64,000 nt of DNA from Muscardinus avellanarius (GCA_963383645.1 OY726560.1:68511023-68575022), one strand, 5' to 3'. Counted from the stretch's first letter, positions 43,915-55,984 are shown. The notes: a model not told the origin generated them from the sequence alone. Made by a program: numbers and translations.

Positions 43915-44660
43915 TTATTTTTAAACAGAGCTAATCTCTAATCTGAATGTAATAGAAATTATGATGACATTAATTAACAAATTTTGTGTAAATTTTGTGT
44001 GTGGCAAATTTCTGTAATCCATGAGTTATTTCAATGTAATTGCATCCACAACAGCCACCTGTGAGTATTTAAAGGGCAAATGGGATAAGAATTAATTCTT
44101 TCCTTTGTTCCTTTGTTCCTTCCTCCCTGGCTCCCTCCCTTTCTCCATTTTTTCCTATCTTCCTTCCTTAACTAGAGCCTCTTTTCTAAGTATTGTTAAA
44201 GTGGGAACTACTGTAGAGAGAACATATAAACTTTTGGTCACAAGTAGATTCAACTGAAGGAAAGACTTTGGTCAACTAGAAATTCCTTTGAAACAATAAG
44301 TAATAATTTTCCAACAAGTAATCTCACAATTCTTAAAATAACAAGGGTAGAAAAGAATTACATAAAATCACCTTATGGTAATTTAGAAATATATACTTGT
44401 ACTATTTTAATATTTTGAAATTAAATGGAAGAAGTAAATGGAAAAAGATGATAGATAATTATAATATAATGTGGCCAGCTCTATTCCAGACACTAAAGCA
44501 AAATAAGATATTTTAAATATTATAGAAAACAAGTGAGAAAGCAACTAACTATAGTTTTATTTTTTTTAAGCCAAGTATTGTCTCTTGGCACTTGGCACTC
44601 GCTATTCTTACTCTATTCTATACCTCCCTGTGTTTTAGAGACTAGAAGACTAACAACTAT
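43915..44660. other. No gene; pyrimidine-rich run
   Basis: An imperfect CCTT/CCTTTG-rich stretch occupies about 44098-44170. The rest is AT-rich and unassigned. Confidence 0.45.
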
Positions 44661-44674
44661 ATTGCTTATACTCT

Positions 44675-44865
44675 CCTTTTTTTTTTTTGTGATACTGGGG
44701 TTCCTGGAAACCTTCTACCTCTGGGCTACACTCCCAGACCTATTTTATATCTTTATTTGGAAACAGGGTCTCTTAAGCCAACGAGGCTGGCTTCAAACCT
44801 GTGCAATCCTCCTGTCTCTGCCTCCCAAGTGTGGGGATTACAAGTGTGCGCCACCACACCTGTCT
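44675..44865 (-). mobile_element. Young B1-dID-type SINE, antisense
   Basis: T-run, 'GTGATACTGGGGTTCCTGGA', young joint 'GGTCTCTTAAGCCAACGAGG' and end 'GCCACCACACCTGTC'. Perfect 13-bp target-site duplication TTGCTTATACTCT at 44662-44674 and 44866-44878. The 117-codon frame across it is SINE-derived. Confidence 0.96.
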
Positions 44866-44879
44866 TTGCTTATACTCTT

Positions 44880-46072
44880 TTGCTAAGGAGTTCTCCCAAT
44901 AGGGGTTAGGTTTCATCAATGAGCTGCAGCCACTGACAGATCTGAAAGGTAGAAAAGAGGTAGAGCTTTTTGATTTTCTCTAGCAGCAGTCCTAATAAAG
45001 TGGGCTTCAGATATCATAGTTGTTGGTTAATGTCTATATTTTAAGTCTCCACTTTCCTTTGGAGCCATAGTTAAATCTTCTTACCACAGAAGATTTATGA
45101 CTTCTGAAGTAATTCCTCTCAGTTTTCTAACTTCTAAGTGGCAATAGCCAATGCCTGACTCTGAGCCACAGCTGCAGTAAATATCTAAAAATTGAGAGCG
45201 TGTTCACTGGCTTTCAACCTTCCAACCCAAACATGCAATTGCCTGAATTTATATCTCTATTTTAATACTGTAGAATATTTTCAGTTTTCTGAATGAAACC
45301 TGACTGGTACAAGAACTATCAGGAGGTTGGATAAGTAACATGACTGATGAATAGAAGTATACAAGACAGACCAAATGGCAAAGAGCTTTTTGGAGGGATG
45401 GGAGAACATGGAAAAGCACAATGATATGCAAGTATATGGTACTTTGGGGAATGCTATGCAGTTAACAGGGTTGTAGCTTGAGATGCATAGGAACAGCAGA
45501 ACATAAGATGAGGAAAGAGTTTGGTCTCAGGTCATAAAGAAAGACAATGTGATCAAAAGTAAAATACATAGCAGATTTCAAAAATTTATACAAAGAAAAT
45601 AAATGCAAAATATCCAATTTGTAGCTTTTATTTTGACTACATGTTGAAATAGTATTATATACTCAGTTAAAGTATATTATTAAAATCAATTTTACTTGTT
45701 TTTCTTTCCTTCTTGAGATGACTACTATAAAATTTTAAATTAACATGTCGCTATAATTTATGATTCATATTATATTTCTATTTGCTAGTGCTATTCTAGG
45801 TCATATATTAGTAGAAATTATATTTCAAAGAAAATTATTCTGTGTTCTATAAGAGTTAATCAAAATAACATTCCTTATATTGATGCAACAAAAATACATT
45901 CATTGAATATATTCAAGAGTACTTTTATTATGTAAATGTAGCCATAGTCATTGATTCTACTACGGAATATTTACTTAATTACCTAATATCCTTCTATTTA
46001 GTTTTCTATGTTTTCAATCCCTTTTACCTGAGTTTATACAATCATATACAACATATATAAACATTAACGTGT
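44880..46072. other. No gene or clear repeat
   Basis: Unique-looking, AT-rich sequence, increasingly so after 45560. No motif worth naming. Confidence 0.4.
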
Positions 46073-46505
46073 GTTGGTCAGCTTTTTTGTCACTGTGACT
46101 AAAGCACTTGACAAGAACAACTTAGAGGATGAAAACTTCATTTGGGGTCACAGTTTCAGGGATTTCCGTCCATGATGGGCTGTCTCCATTGCTCTGGAAA
46201 GGTAAGTGAGGCAGAGCAGCAGGGAGGAAGTGCGTGATGGAGGAAAGCTACTCAGCTCAGTGGCCCAGAAGCAGAAAGAGGGAGAGAGAGAAAGGGAAAG
46301 AGAGAGGCAGGCCATGGAGATGATAAAGGCTTCCAGGGCACGCCCCTAGTGGTCTACTTCCTCCAAATAGACCCCACTTCCCACTAGGCCATTTGGCTAT
46401 CATTGAATTGATCTATTTGATTATGATCCAGTCTTTGCCTCAAAGCCCCACCTTTGTATACATGAGGCTGGGGGGATCTTCCCAATCAGAAACCACAGCA
46501 ACACA
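46073..46505 (-). mobile_element. Solitary LTR-like element, antisense (MaLR type)
   Basis: Best-preserved copy of this LTR family here: 'CACTGTGACTAAAGCACTTG', 'ACAAGAACAACTTAGAGGAT', a GA-rich run (46275-46306), 'CAGGGCACGCCCCTAGTGGT' and 'CTACTTCCTCCAAATAGACC'. No internal sequence adjoins it. Confidence 0.75.
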
Positions 46506-46772
46506 CATGTATGTACTACAGATGCATATGCACATACTATTGTTTATATCTTTTAAAATTTAGTCTCTTTTCTAATATCTTAGAAAAGAACCTTCATCTT
46601 TCTCACTATTGCAATTTCAGTATCCTAGAAGTGTGTCTAGCCCAGGGAAAGCATTCCCTGATATTTATTGACTATAAGAAATCACAAGATGTGATAATTG
46701 GTTAATTAAGCATTTGGCAAATTGATCTTTACATGGGACCCAATTTTGGAAAATTTGTTTTTAAAAAATATT

Positions 46773-46943
46773 TGGCCGGGCATGGTGGCACTTGCTTGTG
46801 ATCCCGGTACTTGGGAGGCTGAGACAAGTGGAGCATAGGTTCACAGCTCTGGTACTTACTGAGGCCTTCTGCAATTTAGTGAGACCCTGTTTCAAAATGA
46901 GAAATAAAAAATAGGGCTGAGGGTATAGCTTGTAGGTGGAATC
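46773..46943 (+). mobile_element. B1-dID-type SINE, 3' truncated
   Basis: 'GGCCGGGCATGGTGGCACTT', 'GGGAGGCTGAGACAAGTGGA', 'CAATTTAGTGAGACCCTGTT' and 'AGGGCTGAGGGTATAGCTTG'. It stops inside the ID half. Confidence 0.9.
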
Positions 46944-48655
46944 AGTAATTTATGTATAAACTTTGAGAGCCTAAAAGAAAGGAGTAGCAGTGAGAAGAAG
47001 GTAATCTCAGAGAAAGATTCAAAAGGATGTGGTAAGTGGCAGAATATAAAATCTGAGCAGGTTTCTCCACATGATCACTTTTAGAGAATTCAGGAAAGTA
47101 TAATATCCTCTACTTCCCACAAGCTGTCTTCAAGACACCCCTGTGAATGTCTGGTGGACAGAAGGATGAATCTAGAGTTTGGAATGGAGCTATCAGCTGT
47201 CTGGCTGAGAAAAAAATAGCACAATGGCCATTTGAGTAGTTAAATTCAAACAGTGACACTTTCTGTGTCTAACTTTCACTTTAAGTTAAATAAGTTTATT
47301 GTATGAATATCTCAAACTTTAAAAAAAAAATCCCTACATTTTGTCCTTTTCACAACAGAAAGTACAAAGCCTTAACTTAGCTTTAAAGGTATCTTATCAA
47401 ATTGTGATACATCTTCTGAGTCAAAAGAACACTAGTGAGAATGAGCTAATTTTTGAGTAAAGACATGAGCATTTTATCTTCACGCAGTGGCAAGCAACCA
47501 AGAAGTAATCAAGCAGAGAAGTGTTTTGATTTAATTTAAGAAAATAACAGCTGCCTGGATGAAATAATCCCAGGACTTTCATTTCATTTGAGTATAATCC
47601 GTGAAATAATTTACAGCTGTTTGAACTAGACATTAAGGAAGATGAGTGAATTTTCACATCTGTTTCAAGGAACTTTACAACAAAAATTAAAAGCTTTCCA
47701 AACATCAAGTCCCTTCACAGTAATTCAGTAATGGGTTACACAAGAATTATATGGCAGCTTTTCCTTGCTTTGTGATTGGTTTGTTGATTTATATTGATAA
47801 AGCTGATACGGTCAAATGTTTGAAGCAGATTTTATATATTCTGAGTGAATTATTAAAAGGATAAAGCAAATGTTAAGAAAACATAAGAAATTAGACAAGT
47901 TTAGAGAAAATATGGATGAACTGTTTCTGTTCTGTGAGGTAGATATATTTCCAAAATGAAAAGAAAGGAGAATGGGGGCATAACTCACTTTTGTTAGAGT
48001 GTGTTCTGGATGTAAGATGGGAAAGATGTTAAGACCATGTTCCAATTGTTTCTCCTTATTTATTATCATACCTCAAATATGAGTTCAGCATTTTTGCTAG
48101 TATGTCAAAATAGTACAACTATAAGTTCATAAATGATAACATTTATAAATAATGATTCAGTTCACAAATAAGAACACAGTGTGGTACATATCAGAAATGT
48201 TAAGCTTGCATTTTTTTAGATTAATGTTAGCTAAAAAATAAGTTAAAATTTCATTTGAAAAAAGCCTTATGGAATTTGTCTTATTGACATTTTTGCACTT
48301 TAATAAGGTAAGAGAAAGTATGTTATGGAATATTTACTTCCTTGACCACATAAGGCCAATAAACACAAAAAGAGATTAGACAAGTAAGTTAGGTAAAATG
48401 TTTATATAATTTTAAATTTACATAAATTCTATGTCTCCATTGTTTATTGGAAAGAGCAAGAAACTTCCTGAGAGAATCTTTGCTGGCCACCATTCTATGT
48501 ATAATTTCTCCTAATGTAACTATCAATAACCAGATACATGATGACCAAACTTCTGTAAAAAATTTATAGGCTAGGATTTGTTTGCTTAGATTGCAAAGAA
48601 TCCCAAGACTTGTGCTAATTGAACCCAACATTATATAAATTGTGAAGGCTCCTTT
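46944..48655. other. Repeat-poor, no gene
   Basis: No young retroposon. 47430-47720 has words reminiscent of an ancient repeat ('AATAACAGCTGCCTGGATGA') but too decayed to assign. Minus-strand frames at 47421-48069 show no domain. Confidence 0.4.
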
Positions 48656-48657
48656 GT

Positions 48658-48714
48658 TAGAGAGAGAGAGAAAGAGAGATTGAGATAGAGATAGAGAGAG
48701 ATAGAGATAGAGAT

Positions 48715-48752
<38 letters not shown>
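48658..48752. repeat. (GA)n / (GAGATA)n microsatellite
   Basis: About 95 bp of GA with interspersed GAGATA units, ending in about 16 pure GA units. Antisense translation gives the serine/leucine- and tyrosine/leucine-rich runs at 48389-48826, which are not protein evidence. Confidence 0.95.
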
Positions 48753-48754
<2 letters not shown>

Positions 48755-48759
48755 GTCTG

Positions 48760-49510
48760 GTAGTAGTTTTCTTCTTCCAGTCTGGAAGAAAATACTAGTT
48801 CTTCTAGCAAGTTCAAATCCGAACACTACTCAAAACTAAGTTCCTGCATCAGGGTGCATCTTTATTTTTCTTAACTTTCACCCACCGTAAATTCAAGCAA
48901 TTATATTGTGTACACCAGAAGATTGACTTTTATTTCCTGAAACTTGTCACTTTCTAAAGTTTTTACAGATGAAAAGTAGAGATTGGGAATAACTACCTTT
49001 CCTAAAAAATAACTGGAACTCTGGGGTTATGGACCTACATCAGCTTAGGGTTATGTAAGCAGACTGGTCTCGAATAACTGAAAGCCCATTTCCAGCCCTA
49101 ATTGAAGCGATGACACAGTGTTACCAACACAGAAACCTAGAGACTGTGTTGAAAAAATGATGTCAGGTGCCAGATTTGAAGATGCTGGAGGCAGGCTACA
49201 GATGGGGAAACTTAGAAGCAGAGGTGCTGGGAAACTGAAAAAGAGAGTGAGGAACATCATGTTGAGAGTCCAGATGAGAGAGAAGCAAGGCCAGTGTCCA
49301 CGTAGTCCCAAGAAAAGGCTGGCTAATCTCAAAGATGAGGACTAGGTAGGTTATTAATTTTTGTAAGGTGAAGGTTAAAAAGGTGTGATATAAGAAATTG
49401 TAAAATCTTAGAAAGAGCTCATCATTTAAATTACTCTCTTAAAATCTATTTCCCAATTTTAATTCCTCTAGAATGTGTCTGTGGCTTACTTGTTCATGTA
49501 ATGAATGTTT
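48760..49510. other. No gene; mixed unique sequence
   Basis: 49060-49345 is less AT-rich, with overlapping opposite frames (49051-49332 minus, 49118-49345 plus). Neither has a recognisable domain or start context. Confidence 0.4.
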
Positions 49511-49526
49511 TGTAACAGTTCAATCT

Positions 49527-49755
49527 GTTTTTTTTTTGTTGTTGTTGTTTGTTTTTCCGGGTCTGGGGATGGAACCCAGGGGCATTTGACCTCCGAACCA
49601 CACCCCCTGCCCTATTTTTATTCTTTATTTTTAAACTGGGTCTCACTAAGTTGCAGAGGACCTCATTAAGTAGCTGAGGCTGTCCGCGAACCGTGATCCT
49701 CCTGTTTCAGCCTCCTGAATGCTGGGATTACAAGCATGCGCCACCATACCCAGCT
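49527..49755 (-). mobile_element. B1-dID-type SINE, antisense (copy A of tandem pair)
   Basis: T/GTT-rich tail, 'GGTCTGGGGATGGAACCCAG', unusual 'GGCATTTGACCTCC', 'CACCCCCTGCCC', 'GCTGTCCGCGAACC' and end 'CACCATACCCAGCT'. It shares these unusual words with the next SINE. Confidence 0.95.
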
Positions 49756-49766
49756 CAGTTGAGTCT

Positions 49767-49981
49767 TTTTTTTTTTTTAATGGGTCTGGGAATGGAACCC
49801 AGGGACATTTGACCTCCAAGCTACACCCCCTGCCTTATTTTCTATTCTTTATTTTGAAACCGGGTCTCATTGAGTTGCAGAGGGCCTCACTAAGTAGCTG
49901 AGGCTGTCCGCGAACCGCGATCCTCCAGGTCTCAGCCTCCCAAATGCTGGGAATACAAGCGCGCGCCACCACGCCTGGCTT
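49767..49981 (-). mobile_element. B1-dID-type SINE, antisense (copy B of tandem pair)
   Basis: Same rare words as copy A: 'CATTTGACCTCCA', 'CACCCCCTGCC', 'GCTGTCCGCGAACC'. CAGTTCAATCT, CAGTTGAGTCT and CAGTTCAGTCT occur before, between and after the two copies (49516, 49756, 49982). Confidence 0.95.
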
Positions 49982-50190
49982 CAGTTCAGTCTTTTTGAGA
50001 AAGCCTTTTTCATCCCAATGGTGTGGTTGTAGAATGATTACAGGCCCTGTTAAGTATTATTATGTTACAGAATGCATTATTTCAGTAACATATCAAACTT
50101 ACATTTATTATTTTTGTTTTTAAATTAATGTTGACCCAACTTATTTTTATATTAATTCCCACAGCCTCTATGTCAGATGAATAAGGTCCT

Positions 50191-50400
50191 TTTATTTTTT
50201 TCAGTACTGGAGATGGTACCCAGAGGCATTCTACTTCTGAGCAATACCCCCAGCCCTATTTTTTATTTTTTATTTTGAAACAGGGTTTCACTGAGTTCAA
50301 AGTGCCTCACTAAGTAGCTGAGGCTGGCTGCGAACTGTGATCCTCCTGTCTCAGCCTCCCCAATGCTGGGATTATAAGCATGCGCCACTACACCCAGCTT
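50191..50400 (-). mobile_element. B1-dID-type SINE, antisense
   Basis: 'CAGTACTGGAGATGGTACCC', 'CACTAAGTAGCTGAGGCTGG' and end 'GCCACTACACCCAGCTT'. Target-site duplication AATAAGGTCCT at 50180-50190 and 50401-50411. Confidence 0.96.
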
Positions 50401-50411
50401 AATAAGGTCCT

Positions 50412-51849
50412 ATACTGAGAAGTTTATATGTGTACTCTATTCGGACACTAACCATGAACTTAATAATTGGACCTAATCTCATATTTGGTAGTATTTTGTT
50501 TGAGACCTTAAAATCAATAGAGCTTATCCTGATCCTGACAAATTTTTCTGCACCAGGTTAGTAATATGATAACTTAAAATAAGCTGTTTGGAAAAAGTAC
50601 AATAAATTCATACACTAATTGCTACTGTCCCAATTCTAGCAGTTAATTTTTCTATATCCAAGCTCTAAATTTGTCTTTAGTAAAGTTTTCCTGAAGTTAG
50701 TTAATTTCATACAAGTGACATAAATACACAACCAAATAGACGTAATGTTATTGGATATAAACTCAAGATTTAGTGTTAACGTGTTTTTCTTATATTTCTA
50801 GTGTAGTAAGACATGAACAGTTGACATCTTCTACCCACCCACCCTCATACTCTTCTGCTCTTATTTTTGGTCTTTTAATCTGCTTTGATATAACTCTTCC
50901 TTCATGAAATCCTGACTCTAGATTTATTCTTCAGCTGCCATATATTTTATTTCCTTTCTATTTGGTTTTCTCCCTGTCTTTCATCTTCACAAGGTTTATT
51001 AATACTGTTTTCTTATGAGAAATTCTGACTAATATTTGGAAAAGGTATATCTGAACTTTGTGCTATTGATATGGAGATTTTTAACTCTCCATGCTACATT
51101 CTCAAGGAAACATATTCTAACCAACAACGTCATAAAAAGTATGTGTGGGGAGAGAAAACATATAGGATTATGTGAGCCACATTTACTGGAAATGGTTAAT
51201 CTAAAAAGTGACATCAAGTATCATAGTTACCCTTTCCTACCCCCCAACTCCCTCTTTATTTCTTTTTTATGCTCAGCCCTTTATGAAAAATAAAGAATCA
51301 AATTTGGAGAAGAATTAAAAAGAAGATCATGGATTGCCATACACAAAATGTGCTGTGGGTGTATTTCAAAAGTGGTTGCCAACTCAGTCTCCCTTGTGGT
51401 GTGCCTCAGACAAGAAGCAGGCACTGACATACCTTTCCCATCACTGAGAAGTCAGCCACACGCCGCAAGATGTGGCCACTCTTTCTGACACATTGTAAAT
51501 TCATTTTCCATTCTATGTTGCTTTCTTGGAATTCACATGCTGTTCTCATCCCTTATACTTCAAGCCACAAAACAATGCCACCCAATGAAATGTTGGAAGA
51601 CCATTGCCAATGTGTTCTGTTTTCTTGGATAGTTGTCTCTGTGGAACCATGCCTTAATAACATGTCATGTGCTATGATATTACCTAAGAACCTCATTTCA
51701 TTTCTTACTTTAGAAACACTTTTATTTTTAATTTTCTTATATACTGGAATATGATGATAAGAAAAAGTATAAAAATATAAAAAGAAACTGATTCATTATG
51801 TTTATATAGTATCTATAACGTCTTTCTATTCCACATCAATGTTAGTGAC
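50412..51849. other. Repeat-poor, no gene
   Basis: No recognisable retroposon. Frames at 51029-51293 (both strands) and 51470-51754 overlap or stand alone without domains. Confidence 0.4.
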
Positions 51850-52205
51850 CTTGGGTCTCTACAATTTGCCTTCAACTTGGAAAGCCCTTTGTCCAGATAT
51901 TCCATCCTGTGCTGTCTATTTCATTCTTGTTTCAGTTTAAATATTGTTTTTTAAGAGGGATATTTCTTTGACTATCCGAAGAATGCATCTTCTATCACAC
52001 CTTACTCTTTTATTCATCTTCATGATATTTATTATCTCCTAGAATTACATTATATACTTATTGTTCATAAAGTATATCATTCAACAATAAATTCCAAGGA
52101 AGATAGGAGCTATCTTACATTTACATCTCCCTATTTTTTCTAAAACTACCTCAGGAAAATACATGGTAACTAGTTACATATTAAATTAATGACTGAATAA
52201 ATCAT
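51850..52205 (+). mobile_element. L2 3' end, sense
   Basis: 'CAACTTGGAAAGCCCTTTGT', 'CCAGATATTCCATCCTGTGC', 'TCAGTTTAAATATTG', 'TTATTATCTCCTAGAATTAC' and 'AATAAATTCCAAGGAAGATA' preserve the order of the L2 3' UTR ('tgcctggaatgc...ccccactagaatgtaagctcc'). Very old and non-coding. Confidence 0.75.
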
Positions 52206-52375
52206 CCCAACACCATGATAGACAGGTCATTATTATCTCCATTTTATAGATATGGTTTGAAAGATTAGAAAATCTGAAGAATTTCTCCAAAGCACACAAG
52301 CAGTAACTGGAGAACAGAGTAACTGAAGCTAAATTTATCTGACTTTAAACTGAGGGTCCACTTATTTATAAAAAC
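52206..52375 (-). mobile_element. MIR, antisense
   Basis: 'GACAGGTCATTATTATCTCC', 'ATTTTATAGATATGGTTTGA', 'GAATTTCTCCAAAGCACACA' and 'AAATTTATCTGACTTTAAAC' follow the reverse-complemented MIR. Confidence 0.78.
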
Positions 52376-53072
52376 ATGAACACTTTCAATAAAGACTTTT
52401 CAAACTAATGGTCACATAAATTAGCATAATATCATTTGCCTTATGTGTTTCGACTTGTATTTAATTAGCTCCATGTGTAAGATGCCACTCTAGTGTCAAA
52501 TTTCAGAGGAAAACTCTCATTGTTGTGTTTATATACTTATGTTCATCAATTATATATTTTGCTAATAAATTCCCAGGAGGACAGGATCTAGGAACATTCA
52601 ACTTGACAGTTTGAGAGTATCTTTTAATCAAGTAAGACCCCAAAGACACAAGAAACATAAAGGCAGATCAATACTTGGGACTGCATTAAACTGAAGGGTT
52701 TCTGTACAGCAAAGGAAACTATCAAGAACCGGAACCAAGAACCAACAGCATGGGCAAAGAATTTTACCAACTACTCCTCTGATAGAGGACTAATATCTAG
52801 AATATACAGAGAACTCAAGAAACTCAGCACTAAGAAATCAAATTACCCAATCAAAAGTGGGCAAGTGAACTAAATAGACACCTCATGAAAAAAGAAATTC
52901 AAATAGCCAATAAATGCATGAAAAATGCTCATCATTATTAGCAATCAGAGAAAATCAAATTAAAACTGCCCTGAGGTTTCACCTATCTCCAATTAGAATG
53001 GAAATCATTCAAAACACAAAAACAACAAATGCTGGTGAGGATGTGGAGAAGTGGCAACTCTACTACATTTTT

Positions 53073-53256
53073 ATTTTTATTTTTTAGTGGTACTGGGGTT
53101 CCTGGAAGCCCTTCTACCTCCAGGCTACACTCCCAGACCTATTTTATATTTTGAAACAGGGTCTCGTAAGCCAGCGCGGCCGGCTTCAAACTTGCGCGAT
53201 TCTCCTGTCTCCGCCTCCCAAGTGCGGGGATTACAAGCATGCGCCACCACGCCCAG
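53073..53256 (-). mobile_element. Young B1-dID-type SINE inside L1
   Basis: Antisense SINE with young joint 'GGTCTCGTAAGCCAGCGCGG' and many CpGs. Perfect 15-bp target-site duplication CTCTACTACATTTTT at 53058-53072 and 53257-53271. It interrupts the L1 just after the 'GGTGAGGATGTGGAGAAG' block. Confidence 0.97.
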
Positions 53257-53323
53257 CTCTACTACATTTTTGATGGGATTAGTGCGACCACTTTAGAAAA
53301 CAGTATGGAGGATCCTCAGGAGA

Positions 53324-53656
53324 ATGGGAACAAACTTACCATATGATTCAGCAATACCACTTTTGGGTATCTACCCAAAAAAACTGAAACCAAACTACCA
53401 AACTAGTGCATGTGTAACTATGTTCGTAGCCCACAATTCACAATTGCCAAACTATGGAATCAGCCAAGATGTCCATCAACAGATGAATGGATTACAAAAC
53501 TATATGTACACATTGGAATTTTACTCAGCCATAAATAAAAACACAATTACATCATCTACAGGGAAATGGATGGAACTGGAGAACATTATGCTAAGTGAGA
53601 TTAGTCAGTCACAAAAAATAAGAAATCAGATGCTTTCCCTAATATGCAGAAACTAG
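53324..53656 (+). pseudogene. L1 ORF2 C-terminal remnant
   Basis: A 110-codon open stretch resembles the C-terminal part of ORF2p downstream of the RT domain: a Y-D-S-A-I-P-L-L-G block near the start, then N-Y-M-Y-T-L-E-F-Y-S-A-I and the L-S-E-I-S-Q-S-Q motif near codon 90. It is a fragment of the 5'-truncated L1 and has no own start. Confidence 0.85.
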
Positions 53657-53969
53657 GGAGAAAATGGGTCATAGGAGGAAATATGGATGAAGAATGAGAT
53701 AATATAGATGAGCAAATCCACCTAACTGAGGAAGATAGGAGGAGGGAAAGGGAAATTCCCTAATATACATGATGTGCATTCACAAACATATTAAAATCAA
53801 TCACTAAGCAAACTTGAGAAGGAGGGAGGGGAAGGAAATAGACCGGGATTTGGGTAAGGCTAATTGTATGAGGTGATATATGTATATATAACTCTACCAT
53901 CTTGTACTTCATTGAGATGTATGACTAAAATGCACCAATAATCATTTTTTTAAAAAAAAATCAAGTGAT

Positions 53970-55374
53970 AAAAACTTAGATAGGAACTCAGGCCCAGTCC
54001 AACTTCCCTCCAGGAACTGAATTCTGCCAATTATCATGTGATCTTGGAGATAGATCTTTCCCTATTTGAACTTCAGAAGATACTCCATGAGCCTTGGATG
54101 CCACCTTAATCAGAACCCTGAGAAGCAGAGAACCCTGGTAAGCTACACCCAGGCTCCTAACCCACAAAAATGCCAAGATAATAAATACAGGTTGTTTTAA
54201 GCTATAATGTATAAGGAAATTTGTCACATAGCTATAAATAAAAATGCAAGAGTCAAACAATTTTTCTTCTTTCCAAATTATACAGAATATGAAGTCGCAA
54301 AGAATTATTTCAGTGAATAGTTCTACAGTGAATAACCCAAGCTAAAGATCAGTTAATACTCATCAATATCCATAAAAGGCAAACAGTCAAAATTTCAGAC
54401 CATCTCATTTTCAGACATTTGGCCATTTAAATTACTTCTTTTTTTTTTTTTTTGGTTTCAAACTGGCAAGTAATTTTTCAGTTAAAAATTAATCATTAAA
54501 ATGTATCATTTGGCTCAATTTATGATATAGACAACTTGTCTATATAGTATTTATGAAAAGTTCATAATTTTGCTTGTTTTAAATCACTTTTAAAGGTTTT
54601 TAAGAACTGGATTTTATCTTTTGTGCTCTACTGTTGATTACAGCTATCGTTTATTTCATGCTGTGTCTTAAATTCAAGCCACAATTATAACATCATTTGG
54701 GTAGGAAAAAATATGATTCATTTTTATGAGTCTCAGCTCCACTATGTGGCTTTCACAAAAGCATTCTAACAAAAACTGGAGTTGTCCTGTATCAGCTTTT
54801 CATGGAAGACACACACACATACATAAAAAACCAAAGCACCACATGACCTACTTTGATTCCCACTGTTCTGGCTCAGTATCTCCAGATGGACTAATTTCAT
54901 GGCTTAGATAAAGCCACAGCCAGAGGATTACTCACCACTCATCCAACATTTGTTCTGGAGTTCATTTTCAGAAACTTTTGCAACTATAAAATACATTTTT
55001 ATATAAAAAAATTGAATATATCTTTAGATGCAATGGCAATATATTGGTGTTTTCTACATACAGACAAGTATTTATCTATTTCTAACTCTATGAATCACTA
55101 TTTCCTAACACACATTTCTTCTAGGAGGCTTGGTTTATTTATAGTCTCTAAAATGCTTGAAGAGTACCCCCAAACTAAGCATAATTAGTTTGGGCAAAAT
55201 ACTGGAATTATTTGCCATTATGATCTGACTTCCTCTCAAACTTTCATCCTACTGAGTACTGAGAAAAACAGTAAGAAACTTCAGACATAGTAACAACAGT
55301 AGTAATGAGTCCTTAAATTTGTCACATTCAGGTATCTTATTCTCCCTGGTGTGAACTTTTTTCTTTCAGCAGTT

Positions 55375-55375
<1 letters not shown>
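53970..55375. other. No gene or clear repeat
   Basis: AT-rich unique-looking sequence with a T-run at about 54438-54453 that has no SINE attached. The frame at 53988-54260 has no recognisable features. Confidence 0.4.

Positions 55376-55378
<3 letters not shown>

Positions 55379-55443
<65 letters not shown>
55379..55443. repeat. (CT)32 microsatellite
   Basis: About 65 perfect bases of CT, the longest pure dinucleotide run in the window. Antisense translation is alternating R and E, sense is S and L. Confidence 0.97.
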
Positions 55444-55444
<1 letters not shown>

Positions 55445-55980
55445 ACAGAGGTGCAGTCAACTTTGGGTTCAAAATCTCCAACAGGACTGCTTTTCTTCTT
55501 TTAAGTTTCACTTTGCTACTCGAGAAGCCATCGAAAAATAAGAGAGAGCTGTGGGTCCTGGAGACCTGAGGGCAGGGCTGTGGCTCTCAGTGCTGGCTTG
55601 AGGCTGTCCTTTGAGTTCATCGTTGGACTTGGAAAAGAAAGCTCTTATACAGCCTGCCAAGTGGACATGGATTGTTCTCAGCACAGTCAGGAGCCTAGTG
55701 ACCCAGCCCTTTATCACTTATTCTGCTCTCTCTTCACTCTTGGGTCCTCTGTGTCCCAATCACAACCTCCTGATCTGGTCTGGGCTGGGTTGATGTGTAC
55801 TTTTCTATAAGGTCACTTTGCCCCTCTCTGTAGCAGTCTCACTGCTTTTAATTCCCTGCCATGCTCCACATCTGCACAGGGCATGTAGGATCTTCTGGGC
55901 CCCTCATGCCAACGTGCATGGAGGTCGGAGCATTAGAACTGTTCTCTATGCCCATCTTCCAACTTCTCATTGCTGTCTAT
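55445..55980. other. Less AT-rich unique segment
   Basis: Balanced composition, low CpG. Overlapping frames on both strands (55508-55717 minus, 55580-55810 plus) have no recognisable domain. It may be a decayed element or conserved non-coding DNA. Confidence 0.4.
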
Positions 55981-55984
55981 TTTT

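Larger units (their letters stand above)
52575..53965 (+). mobile_element. L1 3' segment: ORF2 C-terminal region and 3' UTR
   Basis: 'GGGACTGCATTAAACTGAAG', 'CTTCTGTACAGC'-like block near 52700, 'GATAGAGGACTAATATCTAG', 'CCAATTAGAATGGAAATCAT', then after a SINE 'TATGATTCAGCAATACCACT', 'CATGATGTGCATTCACAAAC' and the terminal 'AAATGCACCAATAATC' plus A-tract. About 1.2 kb of L1 excluding the SINE. The best-preserved L1 3' end here. Confidence 0.92.

Noticed and set aside
48389..48826. 145-codon minus-strand frame with serine-leucine and tyrosine-leucine runs
   Set aside because: It is a translation of the (GA)n/(GAGATA)n microsatellite.
49516..49992. Regularly spaced repeated word (three copies, about 230 bp apart) as a CRISPR-like array
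   Set aside because: The word is only 11 bp with mismatches, the intervals are SINEs, and the genome is clearly mammalian.
55281..55569. Alternating R-E and S-L frames on the two strands
   Set aside because: They are both translations of the (CT)32 tract.
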